A stretch of DNA of 64,000 nt, from positions 62,001 through 126,000 of the forward strand of contig WGLW01000023.1 in assembly GCA_016125405.1 (NCBI GenBank), in the 5' to 3' direction. Position 1 is the stretch's first letter; every line of letters begins with the position of its first letter. The notes below the pieces were generated by a model. The model had not been told where the DNA came from and did no database searches. It saw only the letters and a list, made by a program, of their open reading frames with translations. Positions 8,190 through 17,022 of this stretch are shown in pieces. This DNA comes from Alphaproteobacteria bacterium (GTDB taxonomy: Bacteria > Pseudomonadota > Alphaproteobacteria > Caulobacterales > Hyphomonadaceae). Position numbers and translations under genes: made by a program.

Positions 8190-10796
8190 ATGACGCATTT
8201 CAAGCGGTTTCCACTTGTCAGTATGATGGCCTTGGGGATGGCCTTGCCAGCGTTTGCGCAAACGCCGGCCGATCAGGCGCCGCCCCAGTCTGCCGCTGCG
8301 GCAGCTGAACGCGGCAGCGATGTCATCATCGTCACGGCCAACAAGCGCGAAGAATCCGTTCAGGACATTCCCGTGGCGGTCACCGCCATCAGCTCGCAGA
8401 AAAAAGAAGAGCTTGGCATCATCTCGGTGACCGACCTCACCAACGTGACGCCGGGCCTCTCCTACACCCCCGGTAACGAGCGCGTCACACTGCGCGGCAT
8501 CGGCCGCCTGACCAACAGCTTCGGCGCCGACCCGGGCGTGGCGAACTATAACGACGGCATCTACACGGCCTTCGCGGTGTTCGCCGGAAAGGATCCGCTG
8601 CTCATCGACCGCGTCGAGGTTCTGCGCGGCCCGCAGGGCACGCTCTACGGCCGCAACGCCATCGGCGGCGCGATCAATACGATCTCAAAGCGTCCGACCG
8701 ACACGTTCCAGACCGACGTGGTGCTGGGCGCCGGCAACGACGACTACAAGAAAGCTGGCGCAGCCGTGTCCGGCCCGATTACCGATTGGCTGCGCTACCG
8801 CGCGGCGGGCTTCTACGAATACCGGGGCGGCATTGACCCGAACTACGGTCAGAACGGCGAAAAGGTCGGCTGGGAAATCAACGACAAATACCTCGAGCTC
8901 CAGCTTGAGGGGAATGTCGGCGACCGCTTCAAATGGTGGTTCAAAACGGCCGACCTGAGCTACGACAAGGCCGGCCCACCCGGCGGCCGGACTGCGACGT
9001 TCTCCACCGCCCCCTATCTCACGAACGTCCCCTCCGCCTGGTTCGTCGCGGGCGGCCTGACGCCGAACAGCGCCTACGCGTACACGGCGGATCCGTCGAT
9101 CATCTCCTACACGCAGGGCGGCACCCGGCATGACAACCCGTTCGCCACGAATGGCGAGCATGCCTACAACACCAACCTGCAGAACACGGCGCACCTGCCG
9201 GCCTATGACGAGTACATTCTCGAGGCGACCTACAGCACCGACTGGTTCGACGTTAAGTACACGGGCGGGTACACGTATTACGACTACACGCTGGACTCCG
9301 ATCCCGATGGCACGCCCATCACGTCCGTGACCTACAACTCGATCGCGCCGTCAGCCGGCGTCGTCGCGGGCTGCCGGTCGATCATCGGCTTCCCGGTTTC
9401 GATCTCAGGGGCCTGCGCCTCGCTCGGCAGCACGCCCAAGACGCTGCACCCCGACGTCCTGAACGTCTACGAGGAAAGCCGCGCGTTCTTCTCGAACGAG
9501 CTTAACCTGATCTCGACCACCAGCGGCCCGCTGCAGTGGATCGCCGGCGTCTACCAGTACCAGGAAAACTCCAAGCAGCCCGGCCAGGTCCAGTACCTGC
9601 CCGACGAACCGCTCGCGAACGTCCTGATCGATCCGGTGCTGGGGCCCATCTCCAACCCCGACCATATGTTGCAGAAGTTTTCCAACACCAGCCTGTTCAA
9701 CGCCTACGGCGTCTACGGTCAGTCGGATTACTCGTTCAACGACAAGTGGAAGGCGACGGTCGGCCTGCGCTGGACCTACGATGAGAAGAAATCGCAGGAA
9801 GAGGGTTTCCTCGCCTGCTACATCATCTGCGGACTAGACTACTATAACTACACGAGAACCGCCTATGGCCCGCTGGCCGAATATGTCGACGGACAGGGCG
9901 TTGCTCACCGCAACCTGAAGAACAACTCGTCGGCGATCACCGGCATGTTCAACCTCGAATACCGGCCCGTTCCCGACAGCCTGCTGTTCGCGAAGTATTC
10001 ACGTGGCTATAAGGCCGGCGGGTTCAACAACCTCGGCTTCGCAGCCGCGCCCTATACGGAATCCGAATACGTCGATGCCTACGAAGGCGGCTGGAAACAG
10101 ACGTGGGCGAACTGGCACCTGACCACCGACGCGGCGCTGTTCTATTACAACTACAAGGACATGCAGGCGCCGCTCTCGGTCATCACCAACCAGGGCCAGG
10201 TCGGAAGCACGGCCTACACGGCGTTCATCAACGTGCCGAAAGCGGAATCCAAAGGATTCGAGCTTGAAACAAACTGGAACCCGATCGAGCCGCTGAACAT
10301 CGGCCTGACCTACGCCTATCTCGATGCAACAGTCACCGACACTGGCGGCAACCTCTACATCGACTCTTCGCGCATGCCTGGCCTCAACCCGGTCACCAAC
10401 CTGAACAACCAGGCTGTGGATGTGACGGGCAACCAGCTGGCGCAATCGCCGAAGCACAAGGCCTCGCTCAACGCAGCCTACCGCATCGACATGGCCGACG
10501 GCTCCTACTTCCTGCCGACGGTCAGCTACTCGTGGCGCGACATCTTCTACGACTCGTTCTTCAACAGCTATCTGGAGAAGTCGCCCTCCTACACCAACCT
10601 CGACGCACGTCTGAACTGGTACTCGGCCTCCGGTCGGTACGGGCTCACCTTCTGGGTCCGCAACGCGCTCGACTCCGACCAGACCACCAGCATCTCCTCG
10701 TCCAGCTATCGCGTGCAGGACGGCGGAATGTACCAAGGTTACTCGTTCGCCCAGCCGCGGACGTTCGGCGTCGATTTCCACTTCCACTTCAAATAG
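8190..10796 (+). CDS. TonB-dependent outer-membrane receptor (second of tandem pair)
   Basis: An 868-residue paralogue of the receptor at 4907. The ATG at 8190 is chosen for CAGGGAGGA upstream and for the leader MTHFKRFPLVSMMALGMALP that matches the first receptor almost residue for residue; the in-frame ATG at 8103 is rejected. VIIVTANKREESVQDIPVAV marks the TonB box and plug start, and IDRVEVLRGPQGTLYGRN is the conserved plug motif. The beta-barrel ends in FHFHFK, with one Lys after the usual terminal Phe. The barrels diverge in length and loop sequence much more than leaders and plugs, as expected if the two paralogues take different ligands. The gene is likely monocistronic, with its own terminator. 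Confidence 0.95.
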   Translation: MTHFKRFPLVSMMALGMALPAFAQTPADQAPPQSAAAAAERGSDVIIVTANKREESVQDIPVAVTAISSQKKEELGIISVTDLTNVTPGLSYTPGNERVTLRGIGRLTNSFGADPGVANYNDGIYTAFAVFAGKDPLLIDRVEVLRGPQGTLYGRNAIGGAINTISKRPTDTFQTDVVLGAGNDDYKKAGAAVSGPITDWLRYRAAGFYEYRGGIDPNYGQNGEKVGWEINDKYLELQLEGNVGDRFKWWFKTADLSYDKAGPPGGRTATFSTAPYLTNVPSAWFVAGGLTPNSAYAYTADPSIISYTQGGTRHDNPFATNGEHAYNTNLQNTAHLPAYDEYILEATYSTDWFDVKYTGGYTYYDYTLDSDPDGTPITSVTYNSIAPSAGVVAGCRSIIGFPVSISGACASLGSTPKTLHPDVLNVYEESRAFFSNELNLISTTSGPLQWIAGVYQYQENSKQPGQVQYLPDEPLANVLIDPVLGPISNPDHMLQKFSNTSLFNAYGVYGQSDYSFNDKWKATVGLRWTYDEKKSQEEGFLACYIICGLDYYNYTRTAYGPLAEYVDGQGVAHRNLKNNSSAITGMFNLEYRPVPDSLLFAKYSRGYKAGGFNNLGFAAAPYTESEYVDAYEGGWKQTWANWHLTTDAALFYYNYKDMQAPLSVITNQGQVGSTAYTAFINVPKAESKGFELETNWNPIEPLNIGLTYAYLDATVTDTGGNLYIDSSRMPGLNPVTNLNNQAVDVTGNQLAQSPKHKASLNAAYRIDMADGSYFLPTVSYSWRDIFYDSFFNSYLEKSPSYTNLDARLNWYSASGRYGLTFWVRNALDSDQTTSISSSSYRVQDGGMYQGYSFAQPRTFGVDFHFHFK

Positions 10797-10840
10797 AGAA
10801 GCGGCTCGAACAGAGGGGAAGGCGTATAACGCCGCCCGGA

Positions 10841-10870
10841 GGGCGGACCGGGAAACCGGTCCGCCCTTTT
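10841..10870 (+). terminator. Rho-independent terminator of the second receptor
   Basis: Stem GGGCGGACCGG (10841-10851), GAAA tetraloop, CCGGTCCGCCC (10856-10866), then TTTTGTTTTG. Confidence 0.92.
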
Positions 10871-10936
10871 GTTTTGCTTGCCCCTTGGCGCGCGGCCGCT
10901 TGACCGCCTGGCGGCTTCGCGTCCATAGGCGCGGCC

Positions 10937-12784
10937 ATGGCCGCAGCTCCTCCGATCATTGCGCTTCGCGACGTTCGCCTGACGCTGGGCGGCGAGCCCC
11001 TGTTCATGGGCGTCGATCTCGCCCTGGCGCGTGGCCAGAAGATCGCCCTGGTTGGCCGCAACGGCGCGGGCAAGTCGACGCTGATGCGTATTCTGGCCGG
11101 ACGCGCCGAACCCGACGGCGGCGATGTCTTCCGGCAGCCCGGGGCGACGGCTCGGCATCTCCTGCAGGAACCCGATTTCACCGGCTTCCCGACCGCCCTC
11201 GCCTACGTCGCCGACGGCCTTGCGCCTGACCTCGCCTACCGGGCGGAGGCCGAGCTAGGCGCGTGGGGCGTGCCGTTCGACCTTGATTTGTCGAAGGCTT
11301 CCGGCGGCCAGTCGCGCCGGATCGCCCTGGCGCATGCCTTCGCGCATGACCCGGATATCCTGCTGCTGGACGAGCCCACCAACCATCTCGACGTGCCGGC
11401 CATCGAATTGCTCGAGCAGGAGCTGGCCGCCTTCCGCGGCGCCTGCCTGATCGTCTCGCACGACCGACGCTTTCTCGAGAACGTCTCAAGCCACGTGGCG
11501 TGGCTGCGCCAGAGCGTCGTGCGGACGCTGGACAAGGGCTACCGCGATTTCGAGCCCTGGGCCGAAAGCATCGAGGCGGGCGAGGAAAAGGCGTTCGACA
11601 AGCTCACCGTCCAGCTCAAGGCGGAAGAGCGCTGGATGGCGCGCGGCGTCACCGCCCGCCGGCGCCGCAACATGGGCCGCGTGCGCAAGCTGCAGGACAT
11701 GCGCGCGGAAAAAAGGGACCGCCGCGCCGCCCTCGCCGACGCCGCCAACACCGCAAACCTGGCGATCGACGCCGGCGCGCAATCCAGCAAACTGGTGATG
11801 GAGGCCAAGGGCCTCTCCAAGACGTTCCAGACGCCCGGCGGCCCGCTGCCGATCGTGCGCGATCTCAACCTGCGCGTCATGCGCGGCGACCGGCTCGGCC
11901 TGATCGGCCCCAACGGCGCGGGCAAGACCACCTTGCTGAAGCTGATCCTCGGCCGGATCGACCCCGACGCGGGATCGCTGCGGCTCGCGAAGAATCTGGA
12001 GATCGCCTATCTCGACCAGACCCGCACGACCCTGAAGCCGGACGAAACGCTCTGGGACACGCTGGCGCCGCTGGGCGGCGACCAGATCATCGTGCGCGGC
12101 CATCCCAAACACGTCGCCGCCTACGCCAAGGACTTCATGTTCGAGTCCAGGCAGCTGCGCCAGCCGGTGAGCGCGCTGTCGGGCGGCGAGCGCAACCGGC
12201 TGACCCTCGCCCTTGCGCTTGCGAAACCCTCCAACCTGCTGGTGCTGGACGAACCGACCAACGACCTCGACATCGAGACGCTGGACCTGCTGGAAGACAT
12301 GCTGGCGGACTACGACGGCACGCTGCTGCTGGTCAGCCACGACCGCGCCTTCGTGGACAATGTGGTGACCTCGATCCTGACGCCGGAGGGCGACGGCGTG
12401 TGGCTGGAAACGCCGGGCGGCTATTCCGACTACCTCTCGCAGCGCAAGCCCGGCAGCAAGGCGGCGACGGCATTCCGCTCTTCGGCGCCCGACGAACCGG
12501 CGAAGGGCGGCCCGAAATCCCCGGCGCCGGCAAAGCCGGCATCCGCCAAGCTGAGCTACAAGGACGCCCGCCGCCTCGAGGAACTGACCCGCCTGATGCC
12601 CGAGCGCCGCGCCGAGATCGAACAGCTGGAGGACGCGATGGCCGACGCCTCGACCTTCAGCCGGGACCCGAAGGGCTTCGAGGTTCGCGCCAACCGGCTG
12701 ACGGCCGCGCGGACCGAACTTGACGCCTATGAAACAGAGTGGCTGGAACTCGAGGACAAGCGCGAAACCCTCGCCCGGGGCTGA
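10937..12784 (+). CDS. uup: ABC-F family ATPase, Uup type
   Basis: A soluble 615-residue protein with two ABC cassettes and no membrane segments, acting on ribosomes or DNA-replication intermediates as known for ABC-F proteins. The first cassette has Walker A GRNGAGKST, signature SGGQSRR and Walker B LLLDEPTNHLD. The second has GPNGAGKTT, SGGERNR and LLVLDEPTNDLD. The linker between them is basic and helical. The C-terminal 80 residues form a charged helical hairpin (DARRLEELTRL, then ELDAYETEWLELEDKRE), the Uup C-terminal domain, and this decides Uup over EttA or YbiT. No Shine-Dalgarno site is obvious before the ATG at 10937, and an upstream start is excluded by the terminator. Confidence 0.92.
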   Translation: MAAAPPIIALRDVRLTLGGEPLFMGVDLALARGQKIALVGRNGAGKSTLMRILAGRAEPDGGDVFRQPGATARHLLQEPDFTGFPTALAYVADGLAPDLAYRAEAELGAWGVPFDLDLSKASGGQSRRIALAHAFAHDPDILLLDEPTNHLDVPAIELLEQELAAFRGACLIVSHDRRFLENVSSHVAWLRQSVVRTLDKGYRDFEPWAESIEAGEEKAFDKLTVQLKAEERWMARGVTARRRRNMGRVRKLQDMRAEKRDRRAALADAANTANLAIDAGAQSSKLVMEAKGLSKTFQTPGGPLPIVRDLNLRVMRGDRLGLIGPNGAGKTTLLKLILGRIDPDAGSLRLAKNLEIAYLDQTRTTLKPDETLWDTLAPLGGDQIIVRGHPKHVAAYAKDFMFESRQLRQPVSALSGGERNRLTLALALAKPSNLLVLDEPTNDLDIETLDLLEDMLADYDGTLLLVSHDRAFVDNVVTSILTPEGDGVWLETPGGYSDYLSQRKPGSKAATAFRSSAPDEPAKGGPKSPAPAKPASAKLSYKDARRLEELTRLMPERRAEIEQLEDAMADASTFSRDPKGFEVRANRLTAARTELDAYETEWLELEDKRETLARG

Positions 12785-12949
12785 CCGGGACCGGGGCCCC
12801 GTTGCGTATCAGCGACGCCTCGCCGCAGGCCCCAGACCCGAAAAAATCAGGCGCGACGGGCGTTTTCCATGGAAAACCCTGCCCCGGATCAAGTCTTTCA
12901 TTAACTCACTTCCGCTAACGTCACGTGCTGCTCAGGGGAGATGAGCTCG

Positions 12950-14044
12950 ATGGCGGGCGAGAATTCCAGTTTTGCGTTGCTGCTCGATCTCGCGAAGGAA
13001 ACTTCAAGCGAGAAGCGCCGCGAGTTGCTGCGCCAGGTCACCGACGTGTTCCTGGCGGACGGGCAGACCCGGACTGAAAAAGAAGCCATCGTCTTCGACG
13101 AAATCGTCGGCGCCGTCGCCTCGGACCTTGAAGACCAGGTCCGCGTTGAGCTGGCGCGCAAGGTCGCTGCCTCCGCGGCGCCGATCGGCCGCACGGCCCG
13201 CCGCCTGGCGATGCAGGAAATCGAAGTCGCCCGCCCCGTGATCGAGCGCTCGCGCGCACTGTCCGAAGGCGACATTCTCGACGTCATCCGCCAGAAGGGT
13301 CAGGACCACATGATGGCCGTGACCAAGCGGACGGACATCGGCGAATCCGTTTCAAGCGCACTGGTCGAGCGCGGCGAAGATAACGTTGTCGCCTCGCTGC
13401 TGCAGAACAACTCGGCGCGGATCGACCGCGCCACCTACGAGCGCGTGGCCGACCGGGCGATGACGAGCCCCGTGCTGCATGCCCCCTTCGTGAAGAACCA
13501 GCAGGTTCCGCTGGACCTGCTCAATAACGTCTACCTGCAGGTCGAATCCGGCCTGCGTCGCGAGATCATGCGCAAGTTCCACGGCGTTTCCCCCGCCGAA
13601 CTGGAAGCGGCGCTGGAAGCCAGCCGCAACCGCCTCTCGGCCGCCTACGGCGCCGTGCCGGGCGATTATCAGGCGGCCGTGCAACAGGTCTCGGACCTCG
13701 AACGCAAGGGCGCCTTGAAGCCACCGGTTCTGGTGCAGTTGCTGCGCGAGGGCCACCGCACGGCTTTCACCGTCGCCTTCTCGCGGCTGGTTGGCGTCGA
13801 TTTCGACCTGACCCAGCGCCTCGTCGACGGCCAGGATGTCGACGCGCTGGCCATGCTGTGCCGCGGCGCGGGCTTTGACCGCGCCCTCTTCGTCACCCTC
13901 TGCCTGCTGATCGGCGGCCACGAGTACGGCATGGCCAAGGCCGAAGCGTTCGGCAAGCTCTACGAACAGGTGCCTGTCGCGGCCGCCCAGCGCGCGCTGC
14001 GCTTCTGGAAAGTGCGCGCAAAAAGCCAGTCCGCCGCCGCCTGA
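12950..14044 (+). CDS. DUF2336 domain protein
   Basis: A 364-residue soluble, Ala/Arg-rich all-helical protein of the alphaproteobacterial DUF2336 family, whose function is not established. The ATG at 12950 is preferred because AGGGGAG at 12934-12940 lies 9 nt upstream; the ATG at 12941 abuts that site. Features are the helical N-terminal segment with many conserved Arg/Glu pairs (DVFLADGQTRTEKEAIVFDEIVG), a central stretch around residues 110-180 and a C-terminal helix bundle. It is followed by a degenerate receiver gene. A second DUF2336 protein is encoded at 46905-48125. In this group of bacteria such proteins often occur near signalling genes, but no partner can be proven here. Confidence 0.85.
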   Translation: MAGENSSFALLLDLAKETSSEKRRELLRQVTDVFLADGQTRTEKEAIVFDEIVGAVASDLEDQVRVELARKVAASAAPIGRTARRLAMQEIEVARPVIERSRALSEGDILDVIRQKGQDHMMAVTKRTDIGESVSSALVERGEDNVVASLLQNNSARIDRATYERVADRAMTSPVLHAPFVKNQQVPLDLLNNVYLQVESGLRREIMRKFHGVSPAELEAALEASRNRLSAAYGAVPGDYQAAVQQVSDLERKGALKPPVLVQLLREGHRTAFTVAFSRLVGVDFDLTQRLVDGQDVDALAMLCRGAGFDRALFVTLCLLIGGHEYGMAKAEAFGKLYEQVPVAAAQRALRFWKVRAKSQSAAA

Positions 14045-14048
14045 CCCC

Positions 14049-14069
14049 GGCGCCCGCTGGCCGGGCGCC
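14049..14069 (+). terminator. GC hairpin after the DUF2336 gene
   Basis: Stem GGCGCCCG/CGGGCGCC with a 5-nt loop lies 5 bp after the stop. There is no T tract, so it is at best a weak terminator. Confidence 0.4.
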
Positions 14070-14202
14070 TGATCAGACGCGAACGGGTCCGGAAAATCTG
14101 GTCGACCGTTTCAGCGGGATATTAATCAAACCGGCGTACGCAGACATTTGCAAAATTCAGCCGCCCCATGCCCGAGGCGGCTGACGGCAGAAAGAGGCAG
14201 AC

Positions 14203-15084
14203 GTGGCCAACGCGCTGAAGGAGCTCACAATCGTTGTTGCGGACGCGGTTCCGCAAACACGAAACCTGGTTTCCGAAGTGCTCCGGTCCGTCGGCTTCGA
14301 CTCCATCATTCACGCGCGCGACGGCCAGGAACTGCTCGACATGACGATCGAGCACGAGCCGCGCATCGTCATCACCACATCGCGCCTGCCCGGCCTCTCA
14401 GGCCTCGAGTTCACGCGCATGGTGCGCGCGGGGTACGAGAATATTCCGCGGCAACTGTCGATCATCGTGATGACGAACACGCCCACCAAGGTGTTTCTCG
14501 ACAAGGCGCAGGATAGCGGCGTTGATGAAATGCTGGCGCGGCCGTTCACGGCGCAGGCCGTGCTCGTGCGCGTTCAGGCCGTGCTCGAACGCCCGCGCGA
14601 GTTCATCGACAGCGCAAACTATATCGGCCCCTGCCGGCGGCGCCGCATGGTGCACGATTATATCGGGCCGATGCGCCGGTTCGTCGATCCGACCGACGAC
14701 ATGCCGGGCGCGTCACCGTGGGAATCCGAAAACAACCGCCAGGCGGTGCGGACCTGCGTCAAGAAGATCAGCGAGATGGCCGAGGGCCTCACCGCCGGCG
14801 ACCGCCGCAAGCTGCGCGAGATCTACAGCGCGGTGAAGGAAACCGAAGCCATTGCCGATGAATCCCGCGACGCCATGCTGGGCGCCGCCGCCCGGTCGCT
14901 CGGCCGGTACATCATGGCGATCGGCGCCACCGGCACGCCGGACGCGGAAGTCATGAGCACGCACATCGATGCGATGCACTCGCTCGGCCTGCTCACCAGC
15001 GCGCAGCACAAGGAACGCCAGAACCTGGTGGATGGCCTCGTGCGCATCGTCGACAAGAAGCTCGGCCGCATCCGGGCGGCCTGA
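14203..15084 (+). CDS. Degenerate (pseudo-)receiver domain protein
   Basis: A 293-residue protein starting at GTG 14203 with GAGG 5 nt upstream. Residues 8-130 have the CheY fold pattern (VVADAVPQTR, RLPGLSGLEF, IIVMTNT, LARPF). The phospho-acceptor Asp position, four residues before the Pro of RLPG, is Thr59, and the invariant Lys of the KPF motif is Arg113, so conventional aspartyl phosphorylation looks impossible. The conserved Thr91 is kept. The C-terminal 150 residues are mostly helical with no recognised output domain. It may act as a phosphorylation-independent adaptor. It follows the DUF2336 gene in the same direction after 158 bp and is convergent with the MscS gene. Confidence 0.8.
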   Translation: MANALKELTIVVADAVPQTRNLVSEVLRSVGFDSIIHARDGQELLDMTIEHEPRIVITTSRLPGLSGLEFTRMVRAGYENIPRQLSIIVMTNTPTKVFLDKAQDSGVDEMLARPFTAQAVLVRVQAVLERPREFIDSANYIGPCRRRRMVHDYIGPMRRFVDPTDDMPGASPWESENNRQAVRTCVKKISEMAEGLTAGDRRKLREIYSAVKETEAIADESRDAMLGAAARSLGRYIMAIGATGTPDAEVMSTHIDAMHSLGLLTSAQHKERQNLVDGLVRIVDKKLGRIRAA

Positions 15085-15097
15085 GAGGTCCCGACGG

Positions 15098-16330
15098 CTA
15101 GTCGGTGTCGTCGTCGCGCCCGCCCGCTATGTCGGGGTTCTTCATCGCCGTTGTCGTCTCCGAAATCCGCGCAGCCTCGGGGCTGGGCTTGGGCGGAGCG
15201 AAGATTTCCGGCGCATCCTGCTTCTGCACGTAGAGCGTCCGGCTCGGGAAGGCGAAGTCGGTGCCGGCCGCGTGCACGATCTCCATCACCTTGTAGGCCA
15301 GCTTCTCCTTGATCATCAGCCACTCGTCCCACTTGGTCGAGCGCGTGAAGCAATAGACCAGGTAATCGATCGAACTGTCGTTGAACGAGTCGACATGGAC
15401 CATCAGCCCGGCGTCGGGCGGGTTCACGAAGTCGTCGTTGTGCACGAGATAAGCCTCGATCTCGTCGCGGATATATTTCAGCTGTTCGATCGTGGTGCGG
15501 TATTCGACGCCGATGGTCCAGCGTATCCGCCGGTAGGTCATGCGGCTGTAGTTGGTGACGGCGTTGTCCGAGAACACCGCGTTGGGAACATAAACTGGCG
15601 ACTTGTCGAACTGGCGAACGGTGATCGAGCGGAAGCCGATGCTCTCCACCACGCCTTCCACCCCGCCCTCGACCTTGATCCAGTCGCCGGGCTGGAAGCG
15701 TTTCTCGACCAGGATGAAGACGCCGGCAATCAGGTTCTTCACAAGGTCCTGCGCGCCGAAGGCCAGCGCGACGCCGAAGACGCCAAGACCGCCCAGCACC
15801 GGCAGGATCGGAATGTCGAAGATCTGCAGCGCCGCGGCGACGCCCATCAGCAGAAACAACACCTGCACCGCGCGCACCATCCATCCCAGCGTCTGCTGGA
15901 AACTGCCGAGCAGGAAGGAGAAGGCGCCCGCCGCGCGGCTGAGCGCCCAGAAGATCGCCATGGCGACCAGCGCCTGGACCAGCTTGTCCCCGATGGCCCG
16001 AACCGGCGGGGCCAGCTGGACCATGCTCATCGCGATGAAAACGCCGATGATGACCGGAACCATCTTCAGCGGTTCGGAAATCGAGACGACCAGCGCGTCG
16101 TCGAGATTCGTCTTCGTGCCCGCCGCGGCGCGCGAAATGGCGCGCACGATGGTGCGGGCGAAAATGCCGCGAATGATCAGGGAAATCAGGATGATGCCGA
16201 TGATCGAGAAGATCTGGCCGTAGGTCATGTCGAACACGCCGGTGTTCCAGATCGTGACCGCGTAGGCCCAGGCGTCCGACGCCCATTGTGGCCAGGCGAG
16301 CCAGTTCGGCAGCCAATCCGGTCGTACCAT
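15098..16330 (-). CDS. MscS family mechanosensitive channel
   Basis: A 410-residue inner-membrane channel that releases solutes on hypo-osmotic shock. The ATG at 16330 is chosen because GGGAGG lies 7 nt upstream; the more upstream GTG (16345) overlaps that ribosome site. Several N-terminal hydrophobic segments precede the pore helix region (GLGVFGVALAFGAQDLVKNL), followed by the MscS beta domain (QPGDWIKVEG, GVVESIGFRSITVRQFD, VYVPNAVFSDNAVTNYS) and a cytoplasmic alpha/beta domain. The length is above E. coli MscS (286) because of extra N-terminal membrane segments. Divergent from the DUF2061 gene across about 185 bp. Confidence 0.93.
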   Translation of the reverse strand: MVRPDWLPNWLAWPQWASDAWAYAVTIWNTGVFDMTYGQIFSIIGIILISLIIRGIFARTIVRAISRAAAGTKTNLDDALVVSISEPLKMVPVIIGVFIAMSMVQLAPPVRAIGDKLVQALVAMAIFWALSRAAGAFSFLLGSFQQTLGWMVRAVQVLFLLMGVAAALQIFDIPILPVLGGLGVFGVALAFGAQDLVKNLIAGVFILVEKRFQPGDWIKVEGGVEGVVESIGFRSITVRQFDKSPVYVPNAVFSDNAVTNYSRMTYRRIRWTIGVEYRTTIEQLKYIRDEIEAYLVHNDDFVNPPDAGLMVHVDSFNDSSIDYLVYCFTRSTKWDEWLMIKEKLAYKVMEIVHAAGTDFAFPSRTLYVQKQDAPEIFAPPKPSPEAARISETTTAMKNPDIAGGRDDDTD

Positions 16331-16515
16331 GCAGTATCCTCCCACGATCCCGGTTTGCAGGGCGGGACCGTACTAATGAGGATCGCGTAGGTAGAAAACC
16401 CGGGTTCTCAACGGATTTTTCCCTGCGATTTTCTCAAGGGTCACATCGTTTTACGCGAGAGGTCCGATCGCCTAGAACATTACGTCCGAGCAATTTCGGG
16501 CGCTGGTGACCGTTC

Positions 16516-17022
16516 ATGGCGAAATCCAAGACGACGAGAGCGCTGGCCAGCCATGGCCGCGCACTGGTCAAGGCCGTCACCTGGCGGACGGTCGGCACGC
16601 TGGACACGTTCCTCTGGAGCTATGTCGTCACTGGCCACCCCGTGGCCGCGGGCGCCATTGCGTCGATGGAGACCTTCACCAAAGTCGTGCTCTACTACCT
16701 GCACGAGCGTCTCTGGCGGCTGTTCAAATGGTCGCCCGCCTCGCAGCTGCGCTCGCTGACCAAGGCGATCAGCTGGCGCTTCGTCGGCAGCCTCGACACC
16801 TTCCTGCTCAGCCTGATCGTGACCGGCAACGCCCGCTACGCCGTCTCGATCGCCTCCATCGAGGCCGTCACCAAGATCGTGCTCTACTACATCCACGAAC
16901 GTGTCTGGCGCTCGGTCGCTTGGGGACGGCTGGAAGAGGATGCGCGGTCGCGGACCGCCGCGCCCGACCCGGTCCCGCCCGGCGCGGAGCCAGCGGCAGA
17001 AACTGCCCGGCTGAACCCCTAG
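16516..17022 (+). CDS. Membrane protein with two DUF2061 repeats
   Basis: A 168-residue protein made of two copies of the DUF2061 unit: residues about 17-75 and 80-140 share the pattern K-A-[VI]-[ST]-W-R-x-[VF]-G-[TS]-L-D-T-F, then a hydrophobic segment, then F/V-TK-[VI]-VLYY-x-HER-x-W. Each unit gives about two membrane helices, so the protein probably has four. Most family members have a single unit. The function is unknown. Its TAG stop (17020-17022) overlaps the stop of the convergent release factor gene (17019-17021). Confidence 0.88.
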   Translation: MAKSKTTRALASHGRALVKAVTWRTVGTLDTFLWSYVVTGHPVAAGAIASMETFTKVVLYYLHERLWRLFKWSPASQLRSLTKAISWRFVGSLDTFLLSLIVTGNARYAVSIASIEAVTKIVLYYIHERVWRSVAWGRLEEDARSRTAAPDPVPPGAEPAAETARLNP

